From: an uncultured Duncaniella sp.
GTDB taxonomy: Bacteria > Bacteroidota > Bacteroidia > Bacteroidales > Muribaculaceae
Direction: 5' to 3'
Assembly: GCA_910578515.1 (NCBI GenBank)
Contig: CAJTQR010000001.1
Coordinates: forward strand, 310,001 to 374,000
Length of the DNA: 64,000 bases
Shown here piece after piece: positions 8,163 to 16,970 of this stretch (positions are counted from its first letter, which is position 1; each line of letters starts with the position of its first letter). The position numbers were made by a program, and so were the translations under genes. The notes beneath the pieces are model-generated. The model did not search any database. It was not told where the DNA came from and saw only the letters and a list, made by a program, of their open reading frames with translations.

Positions 8163-11100
8163 CTATACACTTGGCTTTGATTTCCCTGACGATGGGGTGG
8201 ATTCGTTGGATGCAGCAAATATTTTCTGCAAATACTTCTCGTTAAAATTCTGTAGCAATTCCCAAAAGCCCGGGACAAACAATGTCCCGACTATTGCGTT
8301 AACTGCCATGCCAAACACCACTGCTGTTCCAAGAGCTACTCGCGAGGCAGCTCCTGCTCCTGAGGCAAACAACATTGGCAATACCCCGAACACAAATGCA
8401 AATGCTGTCATCATAATCGGTCTGAAACGCACCTCTCCGGCACTTTGTGCAGCTTGCCTGATAGGTTGTCCGGATTTATGGTAATCTATAGCATATTCCA
8501 CAATCAGGATAGCATTTTTTGCTGACAACCCTAATAGCAGTATTATACCTATCTGAGTATAAATGGATATGGACTGCGACATCAGCACACATCCCAACAC
8601 CGTCCCCAATATGGCTGTGGGCATTGAAATCACTACTGCTATCGGGTCGGTCCAACTTTCATACTGAGCTGAAAGAACAAGAAGTGTAATTATAACAGCG
8701 AATATCAACACAATCGAGATTGTTGCACCAGACTGTGTCTCTTGATACGCCTCTCCGGTCCATGCATATGAAAATTTATTGCCTACAGTCTTTTCAAGCA
8801 ATTCTTCCATAGCCTTAATACCATCTTGACTCGATACGCCCTTAGCGGGAGTACCTGTAATAGATGCAGTATTATACATATTATATCTACTCACAGTGGA
8901 TTGTCCAACAGTTGGCACAACATCTGCAAACGCAGAGAATGGAACCATCTCCCCGTCTCCATTTCTTACAGACAGTTTCGGAATGTCATCAATTCTGCCA
9001 CGCGCCTTACTGTCGGCGCTAAGAGTCACTTGATAGGTACGTCCGAATTTCACAAAATCATTTACAAAACTTCCACCCATGAACTGTGAAAGCGTCGCAT
9101 AGATATCTTCAAGTGACAATCCAAGCATCTTTGCCTTATCACGATTAACCTTAACTTGATACTGTGGCACCTCACCCTGAAACTGAGTGGTCAGCTGCGC
9201 CAGGCGTTTATCATCCTTAGCTGCAGTCTTCATTCCAGCAATAGCCTCTTCTAATGCCTCTACTCCAAGACTGTTTATATCCAGTATTTGCATCTGCAAT
9301 CCCGAAGTCATACCAAGTCCAGGGATAGCCGGTGGATTAATAGAGAAAATTATCGGTTCCTGATATGATGCGCCAATCTCATTTACCTTTGCTATAACGG
9401 CATCTACGCTCTGGTTCTTACCTTTGCGTTCTTTCCATGGCTTCAGTATCACAAACATAGAGCCCATATTGCCACCAGACCCTCCACCCATCATCGACTG
9501 GCCGGAAATAGATATCACATTTTCCACCTCGGGAATTTTAAGGACATTAGCAGTCAAATCGTCAACCACTTTTGTAGTCCTATCGAGCGACGCTCCTGTC
9601 GGTAACTGCACAGATGTCATGAAATACCCCATATCCTCAGATGGAATATAGCTTGACGGCAATTTTAAGAAGCCCCAAAATGCGACCAGACAAAACACAC
9701 CGTAAATCCCAATTGCCATCCATGGACGCTTCAATAATGATGCTATACCTGAAGTATATTTCTTGATAGTCCATCCATAGCCCTTGTCAAACCATTTATA
9801 AACAAAGAATTTAGATTTTTGATTCTCTTTTTTGCGAAGAAACAATGCGCACATGGCAGGGGTAAAAGTCAAGGCGTTAAACCCGGAAAAAGCAACTGAC
9901 GTCGCGATTGTCAATGCAAATTGTTTGTACAATTCTCCTGTTATACCACTAATAAATGCGGTTGGGATAAATACCGACAGAAGCACGAGAACCTCGCCGA
10001 CGACCGGACCTTGAAGTTCCTGCATTGCCTTTTCAGCACTTTGCCTTGGTGTCAATTTCCCCTCCTGTACAAGTCTTGCACAATCCTCCACAACCACTAT
10101 GGCATCATCCACCACAATAGCAATGGCAAGCACAAGCCCAAACAACGTCAATGTATTAAGCGAGAAACCAAGTAATTTCATAACAGCAAACGTTGCAATC
10201 AACGATACCGGTATAGCAATCATCGGTATAATTACCGCCCTCCAACTCTGCAAGAACAGCAATATCACAATCATGACTATCAAGGTAGTCTCGACAAAAG
10301 TCACAAGCACCTCGTCAATAGACGCAGTGACGTAATCTGTTGTATCCATTATCACGCGATAATGGACGCCCGCAGGAAAATATTGGGATAGTTCATTCAA
10401 CTTATCCTTAACTCGTGATGCAACTTCAAGCGCATTAGCCCCTGGCAATTGCTGTACACCAATAAGACCTGCTTCTTTTCCGGAGACGCTCGATACAGAC
10501 GAATAGCTTTCACTACCAAGCTCAACCTTTGCTATATCCTTTAATCGAAGCATCGAACCGTCATCATCAGTACGGATAATTATGTTCTCAAACTCTTCGA
10601 CTGTGTTGAGTGCCCCTTGCGCTGTCAATGTGAATTCAAAGTCTACATCACCATTCACCGGAGGAGTCCCGACACTACCTGCTGACACTTCAAGATTCTG
10701 AGACTGTATCATCGCCATGACATCCTGAGGTGTGAGGTTTCTGACCTGCATCTTCTCAGGGTCAAGCCATACACGCATGCTATACTCACCGGCACCAAAC
10801 GCACCGGCACCGCCTACACCATCAACACGCGAAATCTCATCAATTATGTTGAGCTTGGCATAGTTCGTAAGGTATAATGCATCATATCTATTAGGGTCAT
10901 CGCTTTCAAGCGCTATGAACAGGATGATATTGGAGGATTCGCTTCTAACAGACAATCCCTGCTCCTTAACTGCTGTAGGAAGCGTCGCTTCAGCAAGTGA
11001 TATTCGATTCTGTACTTTAACCGCAGCCTCATCCAAGTCCGTACCATTTTCAAATGTTATAGTCAAGCTATATGAACCATCGCTTGAATTTGAGCTCATA

Positions 11101-11333
11101 TACATCATATTCTCCACGCCATTCACTTGCTCTTCTATGGGCTGACCAATAACTTTTGCGACAGTCTCTGCATCCGCACCGGGGTAGGAGGCATTAACCA
11201 TCACTGTGGGTGGCGTAATATCCGGGAATTGAGCGACCGGAAGTGTTTTTACCGTAATCAATCCGACTATCACCATTATTATGGCGAGAACAGTAGCGAA
11301 TATAGGACGGTCTATAAAGAATTTTGAAAACAT
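8163..11333 (-). CDS. RND efflux pump permease (HAE1 type)
   Basis: 1056 residues, the normal length of an AcrB/MexB-like inner-membrane transporter. The N-terminus MFSKFFIDRPIFATVLAIIM and PVAQFPDITPP are typical, and the proton-relay pair Asp409-Asp410 lies in VVDDAIVVVED. Twelve membrane helices are expected in two groups around large periplasmic loops. It would form a trimer that exports amphiphilic compounds such as bile salts or drugs, with the adaptor and outer-membrane factor encoded just upstream. It starts 44 bases after the adaptor gene and is followed by a hairpin. The actual substrate cannot be read from the sequence. Confidence 0.95.
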   Translation of the reverse strand: MFSKFFIDRPIFATVLAIIMVIVGLITVKTLPVAQFPDITPPTVMVNASYPGADAETVAKVIGQPIEEQVNGVENMMYMSSNSSDGSYSLTITFENGTDLDEAAVKVQNRISLAEATLPTAVKEQGLSVRSESSNIILFIALESDDPNRYDALYLTNYAKLNIIDEISRVDGVGGAGAFGAGEYSMRVWLDPEKMQVRNLTPQDVMAMIQSQNLEVSAGSVGTPPVNGDVDFEFTLTAQGALNTVEEFENIIIRTDDDGSMLRLKDIAKVELGSESYSSVSSVSGKEAGLIGVQQLPGANALEVASRVKDKLNELSQYFPAGVHYRVIMDTTDYVTASIDEVLVTFVETTLIVMIVILLFLQSWRAVIIPMIAIPVSLIATFAVMKLLGFSLNTLTLFGLVLAIAIVVDDAIVVVEDCARLVQEGKLTPRQSAEKAMQELQGPVVGEVLVLLSVFIPTAFISGITGELYKQFALTIATSVAFSGFNALTFTPAMCALFLRKKENQKSKFFVYKWFDKGYGWTIKKYTSGIASLLKRPWMAIGIYGVFCLVAFWGFLKLPSSYIPSEDMGYFMTSVQLPTGASLDRTTKVVDDLTANVLKIPEVENVISISGQSMMGGGSGGNMGSMFVILKPWKERKGKNQSVDAVIAKVNEIGASYQEPIIFSINPPAIPGLGMTSGLQMQILDINSLGVEALEEAIAGMKTAAKDDKRLAQLTTQFQGEVPQYQVKVNRDKAKMLGLSLEDIYATLSQFMGGSFVNDFVKFGRTYQVTLSADSKARGRIDDIPKLSVRNGDGEMVPFSAFADVVPTVGQSTVSRYNMYNTASITGTPAKGVSSQDGIKAMEELLEKTVGNKFSYAWTGEAYQETQSGATISIVLIFAVIITLLVLSAQYESWTDPIAVVISMPTAILGTVLGCVLMSQSISIYTQIGIILLLGLSAKNAILIVEYAIDYHKSGQPIRQAAQSAGEVRFRPIMMTAFAFVFGVLPMLFASGAGAASRVALGTAVVFGMAVNAIVGTLFVPGFWELLQNFNEKYLQKIFAASNESTPSSGKSKPSV

Positions 11334-11377
11334 ATATTCATCGTTTTATATCTGAATCATGCAATATCTAACTCGCG

Positions 11378-12496
11378 TCATTTGACCATTTTCGGATTAA
11401 CCGTCATTCCATCCCGCACCTTAAGCATTGCTTTCGTTACATATCGGCTTTTTGATGTCAGACCTGACAGTACAACACGCATCGAGTCTTGATAAATATC
11501 ACCTACTTTAATGGGAGTATATACGACCTTGTTAGAATCGTTTAAGATATACAGATACTTCCCCAACTGGTCAGAGCCAATGGATGCATCTTTTACCAAT
11601 ATTGCATCTGTTTTACGGGAATAGGGCAGTTTGATTTGTACGTACATTCCAGCTTTTAGCTCATCATAAGGATTGTCAATAGTGCATTTAAGCAACAATG
11701 TTCCTGTCGATTTATTCAGAGCTGGAGATATGTACGAAAGGTCACCTGTATATCTATGCGGCAATGAATCACTGAATTCCAACGGAACTGCCTTCAAGTC
11801 TAAATTACCGGCTGACATCCCACGCACCAGAGCCATGTATTCATCATCATCGATTGAAAAATTAGCCGTCATATAACTATTGTCATATATCTGAGCTAAT
11901 GTAACGGGATTACCGGCCCCACCTACATATGAGCCTACATCCAATTTCGAAGAAGAGACCTCTCCGGAAAATGGAGCCACAACAGTACAGTATGCGAGAT
12001 TCTGTTTAGCTGTTTCAAGCGCAGCTGCCGCATTCTTAATAGAAGCCTCAGCCTGTCGAAGGTTGCTCTCCGCCTGAATCACCTCCATCTTTGAAACAGC
12101 GTCGCTCTCCAACGCTTTCTTGACTGCATTATAATGGCTTTCAGCATAATCGCGCGTGCTTTTAGCCGTAGATAGAGCTGCCTGAGCCTGTGCCACAGCA
12201 TCTCTATACGAATTTGACTCTATTGTAAACAACACAGCCCCGGCTTTGACATTATCGCCTGAATTATAGTTTTTAGATAACAACTGTCCATTCACGCGTC
12301 CGACGACATCCACGGACCTGGCAGCAGTCAGATATCCTGGATATGTTTTTGACAAAAGCACTGAATCAACCTCTGGGAAAGCAACATCAACCGTCTCCTT
12401 CTCCTCAGTCATCTCAGTCCCCTTTTTATCACCACATGCATAAAGCGCCACAAGAGCGATAGAAATGAAAGCGCCTGATTTAATTGAATTTTTCAT
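11378..12496 (-). CDS. RND efflux periplasmic adaptor lipoprotein
   Basis: 372 residues. The signal peptide ends in a lipobox (ALYAC, Cys21), so it is probably anchored as a lipoprotein. A split biotinyl-lipoyl-like domain (VVGRVNGQLLSKNYNSGDNVKAG, then CTVVAPFSGEVS) flanks a long alpha-helical hairpin (about residues 85-155). Beta-barrel and membrane-proximal domains follow. This is the AcrA/MexA fold that bridges the permease and the TolC-like channel. It lies 18 bases after the channel gene and 44 before the permease, in one operon. Confidence 0.93.
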   Translation of the reverse strand: MKNSIKSGAFISIALVALYACGDKKGTEMTEEKETVDVAFPEVDSVLLSKTYPGYLTAARSVDVVGRVNGQLLSKNYNSGDNVKAGAVLFTIESNSYRDAVAQAQAALSTAKSTRDYAESHYNAVKKALESDAVSKMEVIQAESNLRQAEASIKNAAAALETAKQNLAYCTVVAPFSGEVSSSKLDVGSYVGGAGNPVTLAQIYDNSYMTANFSIDDDEYMALVRGMSAGNLDLKAVPLEFSDSLPHRYTGDLSYISPALNKSTGTLLLKCTIDNPYDELKAGMYVQIKLPYSRKTDAILVKDASIGSDQLGKYLYILNDSNKVVYTPIKVGDIYQDSMRVVLSGLTSKSRYVTKAMLKVRDGMTVNPKMVK

Positions 12497-12514
12497 AATA
12501 GTTATCTATAGTTG

Positions 12515-13927
12515 TTATTGAGGCGCTCCACCAAGTGCCTGATATAATTGAATTAGAGAAGTCAATGCACTACCTTTGGCTGCCACCAGTGAGTTTGAAT
12601 ATTCCAGCCATGACATCTGGGCGTCAACCACATTTGTAAAAGCCGCAAGTCCCTCTTTATATTGCTCTATTGCCAGATTAAACGATTCCTTACTCTGTTC
12701 AAGTACTTCCTGTTGACATTCTATCGTTTCTAATGCCGATTTATAGGATACCATCGCATTGTCAACTTCCTGAACGGCTGTAAGAACCGTCTGATTATAA
12801 TTTGAGATTCCAATCTCCATCTGAGTTTTCGCCTCTGCTAAAGCATATTTCCGCGAGAACCCATCAAATACCGTCCACGATAGAGTAGGGGCGATACTAT
12901 AGTTAAGGCTATTTTTCTTGAACAAATCGTTAAACTCATGCGAAGCGACCCCTATTGACCCTTGCAATGATAAAGTAGGCAAGAAATCTTTCTTCGCAAT
13001 ACCGATTTGAGCAGCATAAACAGCCAATTCCTTTTCTGCAGCAATAATATCGGGACGTCTTCTCAACAAATCCATAGGAACTCCGCTATTTATTAGACAC
13101 ATATAGTCCGGCTGTTTCTCATACTCACTAAGCCGACCATACAGTTCTTCAGGATATACGCCCAGTAATATAGCTATTGAATTTACGGTCTTTCGTATTG
13201 CGGACTTAAGATTAGGTATTGTAGCTTCTGTAGAAAAATAAACAGTCTTAGCTTGTGTCACATCCAATTTAGACACAAGCCCAGCCTCATGACGTGCTTC
13301 AGCTATCTCCACCACTCGCTTTTGAGACAAGAGATGCTCCTGCGCAACCTGATATTGAGCCTGCAATGTCCTCAAATTGACATAATATGAAGCAATATCA
13401 GCAGTTAGGCTAACCATAGTGCCTAAATAGTCTGCTTTAGACACCTCTACAAGCGCCTTCTTACTTTTTACCTGAGAAGTTATTCTGCCAAACACATCTA
13501 TTTCCCAATTCATATCTGCGCCAAACGAAAAATAGCTGCTATTGGAAGACGGAACATCGCCTCCCCTCATGGCTCCAGCACTTCTACTTTTGGTATATCC
13601 TGCATTCAATGAGATTTCTGGATAATATCCAGCAGTAGCTCCTCCGACAGCCTGACGCGCCATCGCTATACGTGAAATCGCCATCTTTACATCATAATTC
13701 CTGTTTACCCCTTCATTAATCAATGAATCTAAAATCTGGTCATGGAAAGATTTCCACCATACATCCTCATTTGGAAGGATTTGTTCATGCTCTGGAATAT
13801 AATTCCAACGTTCCGGCATCTGCTGATTCAGGTACCTCGCGCCGGACGGGGTTTCTTGTGCCACGACAGGAATAGCCCATCCGGTCATCACACAAACAAA
13901 TAGTAAAACGTGTCGTAAAGTTTTCAT
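12515..13927 (-). CDS. TolC-like outer-membrane efflux factor (NodT family)
   Basis: 470 residues with a cleavable signal peptide (MKTLRHVLLFVCVMTGWAIP, cleavage near VVAQ) and no lipobox cysteine. Two repeated outer membrane efflux domains are visible; typical segments are SLTADIASYYVNLRTLQAQ and LLRRRPDIIAAEKELAVYAA. As a trimer it would form the outer-membrane duct of the RND pump. It is the first gene of the operon, whereas adaptor-permease-channel is the common order. No -7 consensus was found directly upstream, so the promoter is not defined. Confidence 0.92.
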   Translation of the reverse strand: MKTLRHVLLFVCVMTGWAIPVVAQETPSGARYLNQQMPERWNYIPEHEQILPNEDVWWKSFHDQILDSLINEGVNRNYDVKMAISRIAMARQAVGGATAGYYPEISLNAGYTKSRSAGAMRGGDVPSSNSSYFSFGADMNWEIDVFGRITSQVKSKKALVEVSKADYLGTMVSLTADIASYYVNLRTLQAQYQVAQEHLLSQKRVVEIAEARHEAGLVSKLDVTQAKTVYFSTEATIPNLKSAIRKTVNSIAILLGVYPEELYGRLSEYEKQPDYMCLINSGVPMDLLRRRPDIIAAEKELAVYAAQIGIAKKDFLPTLSLQGSIGVASHEFNDLFKKNSLNYSIAPTLSWTVFDGFSRKYALAEAKTQMEIGISNYNQTVLTAVQEVDNAMVSYKSALETIECQQEVLEQSKESFNLAIEQYKEGLAAFTNVVDAQMSWLEYSNSLVAAKGSALTSLIQLYQALGGAPQ

Positions 13928-14085
13928 AAGTTAATAAGTTGCCTTGATTTCAAAACATCCGTAAATCAAAATGGGTTTATCCGAATCGACTTTTTGACAA
14001 TTTTACCAGACGCAAATACTCAGAATCTCAAACCGATTAACTAATATTATACTGCATGTGCAATTATTATGCCCATACGCTGATG

Positions 14086-14093
14086 TAAATTTG
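14086..14093 (+). promoter_or_regulatory. Putative -7 element upstream of the 96-residue gene
   Basis: TAAATTTG, 35 bases before the ATG at 14129. No clear -33 element. Confidence 0.45.
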
Positions 14094-14128
14094 CACTATT
14101 ACAACCAAAACCCTTAAAAATTATCTAT

Positions 14129-14419
14129 ATGGCTACCATCAACCGCACCGACCGGCTCTTCATTACCATCCTCCATGGAGGAAACAATCTTTATTCCACA
14201 GAAATAAGCGGTCTATCCACAATGAATGAGATATATCGAGAAGTTAAAAATCAAACAAAAATAGAAACCGGTATAGTTACACTACATCTCAGGAACAGCA
14301 CACAAGGTTGGACCCAACAACACAATATAGTATTGAAAGGTAAGAATGAAACCTCAAAAAATGCTGCAACTACACAACAGGAGAGACCTTATCCCTCTCT
14401 TTTTGACTCGATTATTTAG
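14129..14419 (+). CDS. Hypothetical small protein
   Basis: 96 residues from an ATG with a Bacteroidetes-type -7 box 35 bases upstream. The N-terminal two thirds look like a compact fold (RLFITILHGGNNLYSTEI, then IETGIVTLHLRNSTQGW); the tail is polar. There is no signal peptide or membrane segment, and I do not recognise the family. The last 8 bases, including the stop, overlap the end of the convergent ssb gene. The promoter-like box and sensible composition favour a real gene, but there is no functional clue. Confidence 0.55.
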   Translation: MATINRTDRLFITILHGGNNLYSTEISGLSTMNEIYREVKNQTKIETGIVTLHLRNSTQGWTQQHNIVLKGKNETSKNAATTQQERPYPSLFDSII

Positions 14420-14744
14420 AGCCTAACAGTTCAAAATTATCAACATATATTTCAGTGATGTTACGTTTGATAGCATTACGGTCTTCCCATATTCTGTAGC
14501 GAATCTTCCCTTCAATATATAGACGCGCTCCGGAACGAATATACCTCTCTGCGAATTCCGCCTGCTTGTCCCACATCACAATATTATGCCATTCCGTTCT
14601 CTCGGGGATTTTAGTCCCGTCAGAAAGATTACGCGCTTTCTCATTCGTAGCTAATGGAAAACTCGCAATCGGGCGAGTCTCAATATATCTGACCTCAGGG
14701 TCTTTCCCCACGTTGCCTATTAATATGACCTTGTTGATGCTCAT
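14412..14744 (-). CDS. ssb: Single-stranded DNA-binding protein, short form
   Basis: 110 residues, essentially one OB fold: MSINKVILIGNVGKDPEVRY, then ERTEWHNIVMWDKQAEFAERYI and LYIEGKIRYR, ending in TEIYVDNFELLGSK. Bacterial SSB coats single-stranded DNA in replication and repair. The usual disordered tail with an acidic tip (such as DDDIPF), which recruits partners, is missing: the protein stops right after the OB fold. It could be the second, shorter SSB of the organism rather than the main one. A TAAATTTG box ends only four bases before the ATG, so the transcript may be nearly leaderless. Confidence 0.88.
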   Translation of the reverse strand: MSINKVILIGNVGKDPEVRYIETRPIASFPLATNEKARNLSDGTKIPERTEWHNIVMWDKQAEFAERYIRSGARLYIEGKIRYRIWEDRNAIKRNITEIYVDNFELLGSK

Positions 14745-14748
14745 ACCG

Positions 14749-14756
14749 CAAATTTA
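14749..14756 (-). promoter_or_regulatory. Putative -7 element abutting the ssb start
   Basis: Reads TAAATTTG on the minus strand and ends four bases before the ssb ATG. A near match to the -33 box (TTCG at 14776-14779) lies 19 bases further up. If used, transcription would begin at or next to the start codon. Confidence 0.45.
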
Positions 14757-14836
14757 GTGAATATTTTCATCTTCTCGAAACTTATTTTCATCAATAGGTG
14801 TTTATCTTGAAAATACGTTAACAATATTTTATAATT

Positions 14837-15457
14837 ATGAAAGGTATATATTGCTTGATGAGTGCGATTGTAGCTCTTGGTTTATCTTCATGTGACGAGA
14901 ATGCCCGATTGGCAAAAGAACTCCACGGCACATGGGCAGGTACGCCTGAAAATGTGACAGACAACACAGCCATTACCGCCACTTTAATTGAAACTTATTC
15001 ATTCACTGATGCGGCACAGACAATGTCGAAAGGTGCGTATGGAGGCGACATTTCTATCACCGGAATGATATCATGCTCCACTCAGATACTTGCTGACAGC
15101 ACCATTATCGAACCTGTCACCCTAACCGCCAGTGCCGTTTCAACTATCAATGGTACTTGGACCGTGATTGATGATGATGAAATAGCAGTCAGCCTCAATC
15201 CTCAAACCCTCGTAGTCACTATGGACCCGGAGGCCGTTTCGGTAGCCAACAATGTGGTGACCAACAATGACAATCCTTCCATCGAAAAACTCCGTCCTGG
15301 CATTACCGCCACTTTACGCGATGGCATCAAGCACACACTCTCAATGCGTTACGCTTCAATACGCCAATTGGATGACATTAAAATCAAAGGTCCACTCTTA
15401 AAATTTGAGATTGGGAAGAATGATTATGTCTTTACAAGACAGGGTGAGTCTAAATAA
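14837..15457 (+). CDS. Lipoprotein of unknown function
   Basis: 206 residues with a lipoprotein signal peptide (IVALGLSSC, Cys19). The rest is beta-rich: LHGTWAGTPENV near the start, repeated Thr-rich strands, and a closing strand LKFEIGKNDYVFTRQ. This resembles lipocalin-like secreted lipoproteins of Bacteroidales, but I cannot name the family. It probably sits in the envelope. The next gene, thymidine kinase, has its own -7 box, so the two need not be cotranscribed. Confidence 0.7.
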   Translation: MKGIYCLMSAIVALGLSSCDENARLAKELHGTWAGTPENVTDNTAITATLIETYSFTDAAQTMSKGAYGGDISITGMISCSTQILADSTIIEPVTLTASAVSTINGTWTVIDDDEIAVSLNPQTLVVTMDPEAVSVANNVVTNNDNPSIEKLRPGITATLRDGIKHTLSMRYASIRQLDDIKIKGPLLKFEIGKNDYVFTRQGESK

Positions 15458-15468
15458 AAAAAATTTCA

Positions 15469-15476
15469 TACCTTTG
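15469..15476 (+). promoter_or_regulatory. Putative -7 element of the thymidine kinase promoter
   Basis: TACCTTTG, 32 bases before the ATG at 15509. It supports that ATG over an upstream in-frame TTG at 15485. No -33 match seen. Confidence 0.45.
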
Positions 15477-15508
15477 TCTGTGAATTGAAAACATCCCATC
15501 TACTACCA

Positions 15509-16147
15509 ATGAACAGAAAAGGTAAACTTTATTTCAGATATGGCACCATGGGGTCGGCGAAGACGGCTCTATTGCTAACCACAGCATACAACTTTGAAGA
15601 GCGTAAGATGAAATACGTGTGTCTGAAACCGATTGTCGACACACGCGAGGCATCTAATGTCATTAAATCAAGAATCGGCATCGAGCGTGAATGCAAATGG
15701 ATATACCATGATACTGACCTGTATGACATGGCTCAACAGCTCTTTGAGGATTCATTAGCAGTAATCGACTGGTTTTTGGTAGACGAAGCTCAATTTCTGA
15801 CGGCAGCTCAAGTTGACCAATTATCAAGAGTTGTTGATGATTTTGGCAGCAATGTGATATGTTACGGTTTGCGCACAGACTTCCAAAGCCATTTATTCGA
15901 GGGCTCCAGACGCCTTTTTGAAATTGCCGATACAATTGATGAAATCAAATCTACCTGCACGTGTGGGCGCAAAACAATCATCAATGCCCGCATTGACCGT
16001 AACGGCGATTTTGTAGAAGAAGGTGAACAGGTGGAAATCGGAGGCGATGACCGTTATATTGCTGTATGCCGCAAATGCTGGCGCAATAAACGAATTGAAC
16101 AATCATTCCGTTCGATACTGCCATTCCGGGAACTCTCCTGTGAGTGA
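15509..16147 (+). CDS. tdk: Thymidine kinase
   Basis: 212 residues from ATG 15509; an in-frame TTG 24 bases upstream was not chosen. It resembles E. coli-type thymidine kinase: LYFRYGTMGSAKT at the N-terminus, LVDEAQFL (Walker B), CYGLRTDF, and a zinc site from CTCG and CRKC. It phosphorylates thymidine to dTMP in salvage. The P-loop reads G-T-M-G-S-A-K-T (residues 12-19), with Ala17 in place of the usual Gly before the lysine, a relaxed Walker A. The DUF3108 gene follows after 20 bases. Confidence 0.92.
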   Translation: MNRKGKLYFRYGTMGSAKTALLLTTAYNFEERKMKYVCLKPIVDTREASNVIKSRIGIERECKWIYHDTDLYDMAQQLFEDSLAVIDWFLVDEAQFLTAAQVDQLSRVVDDFGSNVICYGLRTDFQSHLFEGSRRLFEIADTIDEIKSTCTCGRKTIINARIDRNGDFVEEGEQVEIGGDDRYIAVCRKCWRNKRIEQSFRSILPFRELSCE

Positions 16148-16167
16148 CCTATAATAATTTAGAGATT

Positions 16168-16944
16168 ATGAAAAAGAATCTATTCAGCATTTTCCTTTTT
16201 GTGCTGCTTTCGTTTTCCAACTATTCATCAGCTCAAAGTCAGGCTGTACTGGTTAATGAGACCCTCACTTATGATGTGATTTATAAATGGGGATTCATAA
16301 ATAAAGTGGCAGGATATGCCACTATGTCGCTTCGCGATGAAGGCGATTGCTACAAAGCCACAGTTTATGCTGAGAACGCACCATGGGCTAATAGCATATA
16401 TATGCTGCGGGATACTCTTTACACTACCTTCACTAAAGTAGGGTTGTATCCTCTTGAGTATACATATATAGCTCACGAGGCTGGTAAATACAAGAAAGAT
16501 GTGCTGGAATTTTCTCATAACGGAGATGTGTTCACTGCCAATGTGCAGCGATTCAAGCAGTCTTCACCCAAAGAGCCAGTTGTAAAGTCGACAAAACATC
16601 TTGAGGCAAATGGCATGACGGTAGATATGCTCAGTGCATTTTTCTACCTGCGCTCTCTTGATTTCGACAATATGTCGAATGGTCAGAGTGTGACAGTAAA
16701 CATATTCTCAGGCTCAAAAAAAGAAAAGCTCAGAATTACATATCTTGGACGTAGTCAAATAACTCTGAATAAGAAAAATTTTGACACTTACCATATAAAT
16801 TTCACCTTTACCCGTAATGGCAAAGTTAGTTCTGACCCAATCTCTGGATGGATGTCGGCTGATTCACAACGAATCCCCTTAAAAGTTGAAGGTTCACTTG
16901 CTGTTGGTAAGGTAAAGGCCATATATACTGGGCCGAATCCATAA
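16168..16944 (+). CDS. DUF3108 domain protein, exported
   Basis: 258 residues from ATG 16168 (a GTG 24 bases upstream is less likely because the signal peptide starts at MKKNLFSIFLFVLLSFS). The mature part is beta-rich and matches DUF3108, an envelope family: TLTYDVIYKWGFINKVAGYA near the start, then LYTTFTKVGLYPLEYTY, and GWMSADSQRIPLKVEGSLAVGKVKAIY at the end. The function is not established. It lies between tdk and the 5'-nucleotidase gene with short gaps of 20 and 26 bases, so the three may form one unit. Confidence 0.78.
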   Translation: MKKNLFSIFLFVLLSFSNYSSAQSQAVLVNETLTYDVIYKWGFINKVAGYATMSLRDEGDCYKATVYAENAPWANSIYMLRDTLYTTFTKVGLYPLEYTYIAHEAGKYKKDVLEFSHNGDVFTANVQRFKQSSPKEPVVKSTKHLEANGMTVDMLSAFFYLRSLDFDNMSNGQSVTVNIFSGSKKEKLRITYLGRSQITLNKKNFDTYHINFTFTRNGKVSSDPISGWMSADSQRIPLKVEGSLAVGKVKAIYTGPNP

Positions 16945-16970
16945 TTGAACTTACTATCTTGTATACTCTA

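Noticed and set aside
8089..8484. 131-residue plus-strand open frame
   Set aside because: Covers the terminator hairpin and the antisense of the RND permease C-terminus; no promoter or motif.
15485..15508. Upstream TTG start for thymidine kinase
   Set aside because: The ATG at 15509 fits the family N-terminus and follows the -7 box at normal distance.
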